Under the pieces are notes generated by a model, which saw only the letters and a list, made by a program, of their open reading frames with translations, made no database searches and was not told the DNA's origin. The position numbers were made by a program, and so were the translations under genes. A DNA stretch of 64,000 nt from Pseudomonadota bacterium (GTDB lineage: Bacteria; Pseudomonadota; Gammaproteobacteria; Steroidobacterales; Steroidobacteraceae): NCBI GenBank assembly GCA_021808195.1, contig JAKBCE010000015.1, forward strand, positions 14,668-78,667, written 5' to 3'. This document shows positions 25,153 through 33,684 of the stretch, in pieces (the first letter of the stretch is position 1; each line of letters opens with the position of its first letter).

Positions 25153-27729
25153 ATGCGGTCCATCTCTGCGGCGTGTCCGTCGAATGTTGCGCAGCGCCAC
25201 GGCACAGCTGCGCCCTCGAAAATCATAGCACCCGCTGTGCGCCAGGCATTACGCTCCGCCGGCAACACGTTCGTTCCCGCGGTCGCGCTCGGCATTCTTG
25301 CGCACGGTTGTGCACACGCACAGGGCGCTGCGGCACGCGGCTCGCCGGCTGATTCCGTAGCGCTGCACCAAGTGGTGGTCACGGCGCTGTTTTCCCGCAA
25401 GACTCTCCTGCAGCGTACGCCGATCGCGCTGACTGCAATCACCGCGCACGCCCTGCGCGAGCGCGGTCTGACGAATCTGGCGGACATCGGACAAAACCAG
25501 ATCGCACCGAACGTCAACATCACTCCGACCACTTCCGCCTATGGGCCTACGCTCGCCGTCTTCATTCGCGGAATCGGACAGGGCGACTTTGATCCGGCAC
25601 TCGAGCCGGGTGTCGCCATCTACGTCGATGACGTCTACTTCGGGGAAACACAGGGCGCGGATCTTAGTCTCCTCAACCTCTCGCGGGTGGAAATTCTGCG
25701 CGGACCGCAGGGCACCCTCGGTGGGATGAATGCCGAGGGCGGCGCCATTCGCCTCGTGACTCGCAAGCCCAACGGCAGCGATACCGGCAGTATCTCCGCC
25801 ACCTACGGCAGCCTCAACCGAATCGATTTTCGCGCCTCGTACGATATGGCCCTCTCGCGGCCCAATCATCTTTACATGATGGTCAGCGCCCTGAGTCAAC
25901 ACCAGGATGGCTACGTCCAGCGGCTCGACTACGCCTGCGTCCATCCCGATCTCGGTGCGAGCCAGGGCTATCCGGTGAACACCGCCGCGCCTCAGCTACT
26001 GCAATCCCAGGCCGGGATGACCGGCTGTGGAATCGGCACTGAAGGCGGAATCGATGTGACCGGAGGCCGTATTGCTCTGCGTTGGGCGCCAACCGATCTG
26101 CCCATCGAGATGGATCTCTCTGGGAGCATCGTGCAGAACAACTCCGGGCCAGCGCCGAGCACGCTCATCGAGGTCCTCCCTTCCCAGCTAACCGGCATCA
26201 ATAACTGGCTCACCGCAACTTATGGCGTACCCTTTGATCAACGGTTCGTCCCTAACAACATCTACACGAATTATTCAACATTTCTGAATTTGTCAAATGG
26301 CTCGAGCATTCCCGCTCAGTCGAAGGTCAACAATGACGACAGCGTCACCTACACGCTCAACTGGAACATCACGCCGGACATGCAGCTGAAGGCGATTACG
26401 GGGTGGCGTCACTTCGTCAGCAATTTCTCCGACGATCAGAGCACAACGCCGCTGCCGGTCGCGACCGCGCAGGACGGAATCCAGCACGACCAATTCAGCG
26501 AGGAAGTGCGCCTTACCGGGCATCAGAAACTTCCAGCCATGCTTTTCTCGATGCCAATCACCTGGGCAACCGGAGCATTCTACCTCTGGAACTCCAATAC
26601 GCTCCTAAACCAGATTTATCTGCCGCAGTTTGCCATCTACTTCCGGTCTCACAATCCCGAGAAGCTCAACGACAAAGCACTGTTCGGTCAATTCACGCTG
26701 CACCCGACCAAGCGCTTCAGCGTCACCGCCGGGGCTCGATACACCTGGTTCCGAAAGCGCTACACCTTTGATCAGGTTCCGGTCAATCAACTCGATGTTT
26801 CCGCGCCCTATACGATAGGTACACCCGGACCGATTCCATACGGATTTCCTCTGATTGGTGCCACGGCAGCCTCTGCCGCCTCGTTCATTGACTGGCGCTT
26901 CAGCACAAGCTACCAAATCACGAAAAACGCGATGGCGTATTTCACGGCCGCGACCGGCCACAAAGGTGGCGGCGTCAATCCGCGACCATTCACCGCCTCT
27001 GAGGTCGTGCCCTTCGGACCGGAGAAGCTCACCAGCGAGGAGGTTGGCCTGAAGAGCGAGTGGTTCCAGCACCGACTGCGCGTAAACATTGATCTGTTCA
27101 CCAGCCAGTACAAAGACTTGCAGATGAACGCCAATCGGACGACGTCGAACGGAATTCCCTTCGCGGGCATCTTCAATGTCGGACGGGCACGCATTTCAGG
27201 TGCGGAAGTCGAAGTCGACGCAGAGCCGATGCGCGGCCTGCTCATCCAGGGATCGACCGGATTCGAACGCTACCAGACCCTAAATCTCGGCACTGCGGTC
27301 GGTTGCCAGGATCCGTCACTGGCGAATCCTGTCAATGGCGTCAACTGCGTGGCCGGCAATCCGGGCTATGGTGATCTGCCGGTATTTACCCCGAAATGGA
27401 ATGCCAGCCTCGGCGCGCAGTACGCAATCAACCTCGGCGACTACGGAGTTCTTACGCCCCGAATCGACGCAAGCTATCGTGGCTTTGAATATGGGGATGT
27501 CATCAACCAGAATAATTCTCCGGCCAACTTGCCTGCACTGACTCTGCTGAACGGGCGGATCACGTGGAATCCCACCTCGAAATGGAGCGCCGTGTTCTTT
27601 GTGACGAACATGACCAATAAAGTCTATTACATCAATACATTCAATCTCACCGCCTTTGGCGAGGGCACCATCGTCGGACAGCCTGGCATGCCGCGCGAAT
27701 ATGGCGTGACCCTCACGCGGCGATTCTGA
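25153..27729 (+). CDS. TonB-dependent outer-membrane receptor
   Basis: An 858-residue receptor. A long signal region ends near AHGCAHAQG, followed by a TonB box (HQVVVTA). The plug domain has VFIRGIGQGDFDPALEPGVAIYVDDVYFG and LSRVEILRGPQGTLGGMNAEGG. The 22-strand barrel ends in REYGVTLTRRF with C-terminal Phe. It belongs to the large group of receptors near sphingomonad-type aromatic and terpenoid catabolic genes rather than the siderophore receptors with known motifs. It begins a forward gene run, with the LigF-like GST 17 bases downstream, suggesting it imports the island's dimeric substrate across the outer membrane. Confidence 0.9.
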   Translation: MRSISAACPSNVAQRHGTAAPSKIIAPAVRQALRSAGNTFVPAVALGILAHGCAHAQGAAARGSPADSVALHQVVVTALFSRKTLLQRTPIALTAITAHALRERGLTNLADIGQNQIAPNVNITPTTSAYGPTLAVFIRGIGQGDFDPALEPGVAIYVDDVYFGETQGADLSLLNLSRVEILRGPQGTLGGMNAEGGAIRLVTRKPNGSDTGSISATYGSLNRIDFRASYDMALSRPNHLYMMVSALSQHQDGYVQRLDYACVHPDLGASQGYPVNTAAPQLLQSQAGMTGCGIGTEGGIDVTGGRIALRWAPTDLPIEMDLSGSIVQNNSGPAPSTLIEVLPSQLTGINNWLTATYGVPFDQRFVPNNIYTNYSTFLNLSNGSSIPAQSKVNNDDSVTYTLNWNITPDMQLKAITGWRHFVSNFSDDQSTTPLPVATAQDGIQHDQFSEEVRLTGHQKLPAMLFSMPITWATGAFYLWNSNTLLNQIYLPQFAIYFRSHNPEKLNDKALFGQFTLHPTKRFSVTAGARYTWFRKRYTFDQVPVNQLDVSAPYTIGTPGPIPYGFPLIGATAASAASFIDWRFSTSYQITKNAMAYFTAATGHKGGGVNPRPFTASEVVPFGPEKLTSEEVGLKSEWFQHRLRVNIDLFTSQYKDLQMNANRTTSNGIPFAGIFNVGRARISGAEVEVDAEPMRGLLIQGSTGFERYQTLNLGTAVGCQDPSLANPVNGVNCVAGNPGYGDLPVFTPKWNASLGAQYAINLGDYGVLTPRIDASYRGFEYGDVINQNNSPANLPALTLLNGRITWNPTSKWSAVFFVTNMTNKVYYINTFNLTAFGEGTIVGQPGMPREYGVTLTRRF

Positions 27730-27746
27730 TCTTGCGGACGAACAAC

Positions 27747-28484
27747 ATGCTTACCTTGTACAGCTTCGGACCGGCAGCCAATTCCCTGAAGCCGATGCTC
27801 ACCCTATACGAAAAGCAGCTCGCATTCGTGCCGCGATTCCTCGATCCGGCGAAATTCGAGCAACACGAGGACTGGTACAAAAAGATCAATCCGCGCGGGC
27901 AGGTGCCGGCACTAGAGCATGATGGCCGGATTGTCACGGAATCGACAGTGATCTGCGAATATCTTGAGGATGTATTTCCTGAGCAGAATCCGCTGCGGCC
28001 TCGCGATCCATACGAAACTGCACAAATGCGGATCTGGACGAAGTGGGTCGATGAATATTTCTGCTGGTGCGTCTCGACGCTCGCCTGGGAACGGCTGATC
28101 GGGCCGATGGCGCGAAGGTTGTCCGACGAGGAATTCGAGACAAAAGTCAAACGCATTCCCGTGCCGGAGCAGCAAGCCAAGTGGCGCGCGGCCCGCGCTG
28201 GCTTTCCAAAAGGTGTTTTAGAGGAGGAGTTGCGCAAGGTGCGCACATCGGTCGAGAAGCTGGAGGCACGGCTTTGTGACAGTGTGTGGCTGGCGTGCGC
28301 CAGTTACACGCTTGCGGACATCTGCAACTTTGCAATAGCCAATGGAATGGAAAGGACGTTTCCGGAGCTCGTCAATTCGACCGCAACGCCTCATCTGCTC
28401 AGCTGGATCACGCGCATCAACGAAAGACCGGCAGTGCAGCAGATGTTCGCCAGCGCAAAGCGCGAGCAGTTCATCACCAACTGA
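27747..28484 (+). CDS. LigF-like glutathione S-transferase (candidate beta-etherase)
   Basis: A 245-residue GST. Characteristic segments are MLTLYSFGPAANSLKPM with Ser13, KINPRGQVPALEHDGRIVTESTVICEYLEDVFPEQNPLRP, and MRIWTKWVDEYFCWCVST. From memory these match Sphingobium LigF over long stretches, including the WTKWVDEYFCWCVST segment. LigF uses glutathione to break the beta-aryl ether of alpha-keto lignin dimers, releasing a phenol and a glutathionyl thioether. The ATG at 27747 is preferred over an in-frame TTG at 27732 because it gives the family N-terminus. It is followed after 18 bases by a LigD-like dehydrogenase, the enzyme that makes LigF substrates. Confidence 0.82.
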   Translation: MLTLYSFGPAANSLKPMLTLYEKQLAFVPRFLDPAKFEQHEDWYKKINPRGQVPALEHDGRIVTESTVICEYLEDVFPEQNPLRPRDPYETAQMRIWTKWVDEYFCWCVSTLAWERLIGPMARRLSDEEFETKVKRIPVPEQQAKWRAARAGFPKGVLEEELRKVRTSVEKLEARLCDSVWLACASYTLADICNFAIANGMERTFPELVNSTATPHLLSWITRINERPAVQQMFASAKREQFITN

Positions 28485-28502
28485 CACACGCACGGGACAG
28501 AC

Positions 28503-29387
28503 ATGAAGAACCTAAGCGGCAAAGTGGCGTTCATAACCGGCGCTGGCTCCGGAATAGGGCTGGGGCAGGCAAAGGTGCTTTGTGCCGAAGCGGGCATGAA
28601 GGTCGTGCTCGCGGATATCCGTCAGGATCACCTCAACCATGCGCTGGAATACTTCCAGGCACTTAAGCTGCCTGCACATGCGATTCTGCTCGACATCACA
28701 GACCGAAAGGCGTACGAGCAGGCCGCCGATGAGGCGGAGCGCGTGTTCGGCACGATCGACCTGTTGTGTAACACCGCCGGCGTCAGTCAGTTCGGGCCGC
28801 TCGAGCAGGCGACCAACGATGACTGGAACTGGCAGCTCGACGTCAATTTCCGAGGTGTGCTCAACGGCGTGCAGACATTTATGCCGCGCATGATCAAGCG
28901 CGGAACCGGCGGGCACATCGTCAATACCGCATCGATGTCGGCATTTGTGCCGCTGCCGAATACCGCGATCTACTGCACGACGAAATACGCCGTGCGTGGC
29001 TTCTCGGAGTGCCTGCGGATTGAGCTGGAGAAGCACGGGATTGGGGTATCGTTGCTGTGCCCGGGGGCGGTCAATACGAACATAGACAAGTCCGTGCTGT
29101 CGCGTCCCGAGCGTTACGCGGAGACTGGATATTACGGCGCGGACCCGGAGACGTTCCGGCGACTGAAGTCGGTGATTGCCGATGGCATCGATCCGATCGA
29201 CCTCGGGCGAATCGTTCGTGGCGCCATTGAATCTAATGAGTTTTGGATATTGCCGTTTCCGGAGTTCATTCCGACAATCGAGCGCTATCACGCCGAAGTT
29301 GTTGCGGCTATGCGACGCTACGAGAACGACGCGGACTATCAGCGGCGTAAGAAGCTCGGCAAGAGCATGCCGGGCGCACGGGACTGA
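28503..29387 (+). CDS. LigD-like short-chain dehydrogenase (candidate C-alpha dehydrogenase)
   Basis: A 294-residue SDR. The cofactor motif is TGAGSGIG (12-19) and the active site has Tyr157 and Lys161 (YCTTK) with Ser144/146. The segments AFITGAGSGIGLGQAKV, VVLADIR, DITDRKAYEQAADEAERVFG and NTAGVSQFGPLE follow the Sphingobium LigD/LigL/LigN/LigO pattern. Those enzymes oxidise the alpha-hydroxyl of beta-O-4 dimers to the ketone with NAD+. Its length also fits. It lies between the LigF-like GST and a second GST in one forward operon, as in ligDFEG. Stereospecificity cannot be read from sequence. Confidence 0.8.
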   Translation: MKNLSGKVAFITGAGSGIGLGQAKVLCAEAGMKVVLADIRQDHLNHALEYFQALKLPAHAILLDITDRKAYEQAADEAERVFGTIDLLCNTAGVSQFGPLEQATNDDWNWQLDVNFRGVLNGVQTFMPRMIKRGTGGHIVNTASMSAFVPLPNTAIYCTTKYAVRGFSECLRIELEKHGIGVSLLCPGAVNTNIDKSVLSRPERYAETGYYGADPETFRRLKSVIADGIDPIDLGRIVRGAIESNEFWILPFPEFIPTIERYHAEVVAAMRRYENDADYQRRKKLGKSMPGARD

Positions 29388-29421
29388 CGCCGAGTCGGGC
29401 GAGACGCACAGGAGCCGTACG

Positions 29422-30177
29422 ATGCTCAAGTTGTATCACTGGGAGCCGAACGCCAATTCCGGTAAACCCATGCTCGCGCTCGCGGAAAAGGGTGTCGAGT
29501 ATGAGAGTCATTATTTGGATCTGCTCAATTTCGATCAACATCAGCCGGAATATCTGGCGGTCAATCCGGACGGCACAATCCCGGCGCTGCTACATGATGG
29601 ACGAGTATTCACAGAGTCGACGCCGATGATGGAGTACATCGATGAGGCGTTTGCCGGGCCCGCGTTACGCCCAGCAGATCCGACGGGACGCTGGCGGATG
29701 CGCTGGTGGATGCGCTTTTTCGATGCCTATTTTGCCCCGTCGCTCAGCATGATCGGCTGGAGTGTGTTCGTCGGCCCGTCGCTGCGGGAGAAGGACCCGA
29801 AGGTGCTTGCGGCCGCGATCGAGCGCATCCCGCTGCCGGCGCGTCGGGTGGCTTGGCGCAAAGCGGTGTTCAACGAATTTTCCGCAGAAGAGCTCGAAGA
29901 ATCGCGCCGCCGCGTGCAGTTCGCAATCGGGGTGCTCGAGACGCATCTGGGCAGCAGTCGGTGGATCGTTGGTGAGCAATTCTCGCTTGGCGACATCAAC
30001 GGTTTCAACCTGGCCTACGCGTTGCCGCTCAGCCAACCGGATAAGTGCAACGATCAGACGACCCCCCACATCATGGAGTGGCTGCGACGCATCTACGAGC
30101 GTCCGGCAACGCGTACGACCTGGGCGAAGGGGCGCACCCGGCTTGCCGCGCGTATTAATATTTTGGAGAGAGCGTGA
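29422..30177 (+). CDS. Glutathione S-transferase, LigF/BaeA-like
   Basis: A 251-residue GST. The N-terminus MLKLYHWEPNANSGKPM keeps the Asn12-Ser13 pair at the glutathione thiol site, and the cis-proline segment NPDGTIPALLHDGRVFTEST is intact. The RIPLPARRVAWRKAVFNEFS segment matches the corresponding RIPVPEQQAKWRAARAGFP of the LigF-like neighbour, so the two share an ancestor. A CAGGAG ribosome site precedes the ATG at 29422. The stop overlaps the next GST gene. I propose a beta-etherase-type activity, possibly as part of a heterodimer with the next gene product; this is an inference. Confidence 0.78.
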   Translation: MLKLYHWEPNANSGKPMLALAEKGVEYESHYLDLLNFDQHQPEYLAVNPDGTIPALLHDGRVFTESTPMMEYIDEAFAGPALRPADPTGRWRMRWWMRFFDAYFAPSLSMIGWSVFVGPSLREKDPKVLAAAIERIPLPARRVAWRKAVFNEFSAEELEESRRRVQFAIGVLETHLGSSRWIVGEQFSLGDINGFNLAYALPLSQPDKCNDQTTPHIMEWLRRIYERPATRTTWAKGRTRLAARINILERA

Positions 30178-30182
30178 CGCAT

Positions 30183-30965
30183 ATGCTGGAACTGTATCAC
30201 TGGGAACCGAACGCCTATTTCCTAAAGCCGCTGATCGCCCTCGAGGAGAAGCAGATTTCCTTCGTGAGCCATTGGTTCGACCCGACCGCGTTCGAGCAGT
30301 GTGGGTCGCAGTTTCCGCACTCGGTCGAGATTGCGCTCAACCTCGACCACGAAGGGCCGGTTCTGCAGCACAAGGGCGCTTTGATATGCGGCTCATACTT
30401 CATGCTTGAATACATCGCCGAGGCGTTGCCTGGCCCGGAACTCTACCCGGGCGGTCCGCTTCAGCGCTACGGCGCCCGCGCCTGGGGCCAACGCCTCGCG
30501 ACGATCGGCGCGGATGTCTGCCTGCTCGGTAGCACGCGCTTTCTGCCGCCGCGGTTCGCCGGTAGCGAGGCACGGCAAGTCGAGGCGACCATAGCAAGGA
30601 TTGAGCCCCTTGAGCGTCGTAACGCCTGGCGCTCAATCCTTGCAGGCGCATATGACGAGCCTGCGCTCGCCAAGGTTCGTGAGCGTCTCCGGTTTGCGCT
30701 ACAGCGCATCGAGAGCGCTTTGGCAGCATCACAATGGTTGGGTGGCGCGGAGTATTCCGTGGCTGACATAGATGCCTTCGCGCTGTTGTGGACGCTGCCG
30801 GATTTGGCGCCCCAGATCGTAAATGCGCGATCAACACCGCACATTCTACTCTTTATCGAACGCATGCACGCGCGCGCCGCTGTGCAGCGGGCCTTGGCCT
30901 ACTCGCGCAACGGGCGACCGCAGGAGGCATTCGTTCCCGGTGCCGAGCCGTCACGCTGGGGTTAG
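30183..30965 (+). CDS. Divergent glutathione S-transferase, possible heterodimer partner
   Basis: A 260-residue GST paralogue. The N-terminus reads MLELYHWEPNAYFLKP: the Asn-Ser pair of its two neighbours is Tyr12-Phe13. The cis-Pro loop is changed to NLDHEGPVLQHKGALICGSY. The C-terminal helices are normal (QWLGGAEYSVADIDAFALLW). The loss of the thiol-site Ser suggests weak catalysis on its own or a partner role. An upstream in-frame GTG at 30174 overlaps the previous stop (GTGA), so translation is coupled either way; GGAGAG at 30165-30170 fits the ATG at 30183 better. The family's two-subunit example is BaeA/BaeB. Confidence 0.72.
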   Translation: MLELYHWEPNAYFLKPLIALEEKQISFVSHWFDPTAFEQCGSQFPHSVEIALNLDHEGPVLQHKGALICGSYFMLEYIAEALPGPELYPGGPLQRYGARAWGQRLATIGADVCLLGSTRFLPPRFAGSEARQVEATIARIEPLERRNAWRSILAGAYDEPALAKVRERLRFALQRIESALAASQWLGGAEYSVADIDAFALLWTLPDLAPQIVNARSTPHILLFIERMHARAAVQRALAYSRNGRPQEAFVPGAEPSRWG

Positions 30966-30981
30966 GGACGCGCGGCGCAGC

Positions 30982-31884
30982 TTAGCGTCGCTTGGCGATC
31001 TGCTCGGTGAAGATCGTATTGTGGAGCAGGAAGCGGATCCCATCAGCACGCGCCGTGTTGACCGGCTCATTCGGAAATGCACTCAGCAATGCCTCGCAGC
31101 GCTCGGCGGCGCCTTCGCGGAATTCGCGGTGTGTAAAGATATACAAATCATTGCGCCGTATGCCCTGAAGGATGCGCTCGCCGCACTCCAGAGGATCCAT
31201 CCACAAGGGCGAGTTTTCCCGTGCCGCAAGGTCGCGCTCGATCTCGGCGTAGCCGCTGTCCTGCTTGAATTTCTCCGGGCGGACCCGTGCCGTCTCGCGA
31301 ATGTTTGTCTGCACGGGGCCAGGGCAGAACGCCGACACGCCGATGCGGTCGGCGGCCAGTTCGCCGCGTATGGCCTCGGAGAGACCAATCACCGCGGCTT
31401 TAGCGGTGATGTAAATTGAAGCATTGTTGATGGGTACGACAGCGGCCATCGAGGAGGTGTTCACGATGTGCCCACCCTCGCCGTGCGCCAGGATCCGCGG
31501 CAGGAAGGTTTGGATGCCATTGACGACGCCGCCGATCATAACGTTCAAACCCCAGTCCCAATCGCCGAACCGGGCGAGCTTGATCGGACCGAGCACACTG
31601 ATCCCGGCGTTGTTGACCAGCACGTGCACTTTGCCGAACGCACGTTCAGTGGCTGCGGCGGCATCTGTGAACGCCGCCCGATCCGTAACGTCAAGCTGTA
31701 GAGCCAGTACCGAGTCGCTTTGGCCCCGCTGCGAGAATCCATCCAGCGCTTTGTGCAGGTGATCCGCTCGGATATCTGCGATCGCCACCTTCATGCCCGC
31801 CGCCACCATCACTTGGGCCACGCCCAAACCGATTCCGCTTGCGCCGCCTGTGACGAAGGCGACTTTACCTGCCAGGTCTTGCAC
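30982..31884 (-). CDS. Second LigD-like short-chain dehydrogenase
   Basis: A 300-residue SDR paralogous to the one at 28.5 kb: TGGASGIG (12-19), NNAG (91-94), and YITAK with Tyr158/Lys162. The start is a GTG at 31884, preceded by GGAG at the right spacing on the reverse strand; no ATG fits the domain. It resembles C-alpha dehydrogenases of the LigD group, which usually occur as several stereospecific copies (LigD, LigL, LigN, LigO). It lies opposite the GST operon and diverges from the aldehyde dehydrogenase operon across 265 bp. Confidence 0.8.
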   Translation of the reverse strand: MQDLAGKVAFVTGGASGIGLGVAQVMVAAGMKVAIADIRADHLHKALDGFSQRGQSDSVLALQLDVTDRAAFTDAAAATERAFGKVHVLVNNAGISVLGPIKLARFGDWDWGLNVMIGGVVNGIQTFLPRILAHGEGGHIVNTSSMAAVVPINNASIYITAKAAVIGLSEAIRGELAADRIGVSAFCPGPVQTNIRETARVRPEKFKQDSGYAEIERDLAARENSPLWMDPLECGERILQGIRRNDLYIFTHREFREGAAERCEALLSAFPNEPVNTARADGIRFLLHNTIFTEQIAKRR

Positions 31885-31975
31885 GGTGTAACGCTCCGGG
31901 AATGACAACCAGCGGAAACTACACGCGCCTCGGTGGCAACGCTCCGCACGGAGGGAACGACTAGCGGGACGAAAG

Positions 31976-32013
31976 AGCAATTGCTGTGCAGACCGTGGCA
32001 ATTGAGCGGTGCA
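31976..32013. promoter_or_regulatory. GCAATTG direct repeats, 21 bp apart
   Basis: GCAATTG occurs at 31977-31983 and again at 31998-32004, 21 bases apart, in the 265 bp divergent region between the SDR and ALDH genes. The first copy lies within the palindrome AGCAATTGCT (31976-31985). Half-sites spaced 21 bp are typical of AraC-type regulators, and two such genes lie in the same island. This is a suggestion only. Confidence 0.35.
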
Positions 32014-32149
32014 CGCACAGCCGTGCCTCAACGGTCGAATCAACGGCCGCTGTCGATCGAGTCGATCTGCGCTGAGGTATTGCTTCATAGGCCGACCGAA
32101 ACCGTCCGGTCCGTCGCGACGCGCGGACCCCCCGAATGGAGAATGCCGC

Positions 32150-33667
32150 TTGAACGCATCGTATGCCCCAATTGCCACGCAGCCCGCGCCATCGCAGACC
32201 GTGGCCACCTTGCTCAGGCGCCAGCCCCAATTCTTTATCGGGGGTGAATGGGTGGATCCGATCAGCGCAGACCGGATCCCGGTGCTGGACCCGGCTACCG
32301 GCAGGCAAATCGCCGTGGTCGCGGATGCCGGCAGTCAGGACGTCGACCGCGCCGTCACGGCTGCCCGTGTGGCCCTCGAGAAGGGGCCGTGGCGGCAGAT
32401 GAAGCCCGTAGAGCGCCAAGCGCTCATCTGGAGGCTGTCTGACCTGATCGAAAAGCACACCGATGAGCTCGCTGAACTAGAAAGCCTGAACAACGGCAAG
32501 ACGAAGTTCATGGCCACGGTGGTCGATCTTGCCGGCACGCGAGACTATTTCCGCTACATGGCCGGATGGGCGACCAAGCTCACCGCAGAGACGTTCGAAA
32601 CCTCCATTCAAGGTCCGCCGGGCGTGAACTTTCACACCTATACCCGCCGTGAACCCGCCGGAGTGGTCGCACAGATCGTGCCATGGAACTTTCCGATCGC
32701 CATGGCCGCCTGGAAGCTCGGACCGGCCCTGGCCGCGGGCTGTACGTGCGTGTTCAAGCCGGCCGAACAGACCCCGCTCACCGCACTGCGCCTCGCTGAC
32801 TTGATTGCCGAGGCGGGTTTTCCGCCCGGTGTGGTCAATGTGCTGACTGGCTTCGGCGAAAGCACTGGCGCGGCAATGGTTGCCCACCCGGGCGTCGACA
32901 AGATCGCATTCACCGGTTCGACGGCGGTCGGCAAACTCATCAATAAATCGGCCACTGATACACTGAAGCGCGTCTCGCTCGAGCTCGGCGGTAAGTCGCC
33001 TGTCATCGTCTTCCCCGACGCGGATCTCAGCGCGGTCGTCGGCGGCGCCGCGAACGCGGTATTTTTCAATTCCGGGCAGGTCTGCTGTGCCGGTACGCGA
33101 CTGTTTGTGCACCGCAAGGCCTTCGACCAGGTGGTCGAAGGCGTGAGCGCAGCGGCCCGTGCCATCCGTCTGGGTCCCGGCCTCGACCCCGCCACTGAGA
33201 TGGGCCCACTCGTGTCCCGGGAACAGCAGGAGCGGGTTCTGCAGTACATCGAATCCGGCGTGCGCGACGGCGCGACCGTATTGACCGGAGGTGAGGCGCC
33301 GAATTCGCCCGGCTACTACGTGACACCAACAGTGCTCGCAAATGTGAAACCCGACATGAAAGTCACGCGCGAGGAAATCTTTGGCCCCGTACTGGTCGCT
33401 CAGCGCTTCGACGACATAGACGAAGTCGTTGCGATGGCGAACGATACGCCATACGGGCTCGCAGCGAGTGTCTGGTCGAGCAACGTCAGTACCGTGCAAA
33501 GAATCGTGCCGCAGATCAAGGCGGGCACCGTTTGGGTCAACTGCCACAACTTCATCGATCCGGCGATGCCGTTCGGCGGCTTCAAACAGTCCGGAATCGG
33601 ACGCGAACACGGTCGAGCTGTACTCGATTTGTACACGGAGCTCAAATCGGTCTGCGTCGCTTATTGA
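32150..33667 (+). CDS. NAD(P)-dependent aldehyde dehydrogenase
   Basis: A 505-residue ALDH of the broad class I/II type. It has PWNFPIAMAAWKLGPALAAG, the FTGSTAVGK cofactor turn, catalytic Glu in LELGGKSPV and catalytic Cys in FNSGQVCCAGTR (near residue 310). The start is a TTG at 32150 preceded by GGAGA at 7 bases; no ATG lies in a suitable place. It oxidises an aldehyde to the acid. In this context, aromatic aldehydes (vanillin-like) or oxidised dimer side chains are plausible substrates. A PQQ alcohol dehydrogenase gene follows after 17 bases, giving an alcohol-aldehyde-acid pair. Confidence 0.88.
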   Translation: MNASYAPIATQPAPSQTVATLLRRQPQFFIGGEWVDPISADRIPVLDPATGRQIAVVADAGSQDVDRAVTAARVALEKGPWRQMKPVERQALIWRLSDLIEKHTDELAELESLNNGKTKFMATVVDLAGTRDYFRYMAGWATKLTAETFETSIQGPPGVNFHTYTRREPAGVVAQIVPWNFPIAMAAWKLGPALAAGCTCVFKPAEQTPLTALRLADLIAEAGFPPGVVNVLTGFGESTGAAMVAHPGVDKIAFTGSTAVGKLINKSATDTLKRVSLELGGKSPVIVFPDADLSAVVGGAANAVFFNSGQVCCAGTRLFVHRKAFDQVVEGVSAAARAIRLGPGLDPATEMGPLVSREQQERVLQYIESGVRDGATVLTGGEAPNSPGYYVTPTVLANVKPDMKVTREEIFGPVLVAQRFDDIDEVVAMANDTPYGLAASVWSSNVSTVQRIVPQIKAGTVWVNCHNFIDPAMPFGGFKQSGIGREHGRAVLDLYTELKSVCVAY

Positions 33668-33684
33668 TCCAGCGGCACGGTGGC

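Noticed and set aside
27256..27275. Attachment-site copy of the tRNA 3' end at the left side of the island
   Set aside because: GGATTCGAAC matches the tRNA T arm over ten bases but lies inside the TonB receptor gene and does not extend; no integrase is present.
29422..30965. Naming the two GSTs LigE or LigG
   Set aside because: Their N-termini (LYHWEPNA) differ from LigE and LigG as I recall them; they group by pattern with LigF-type proteins.
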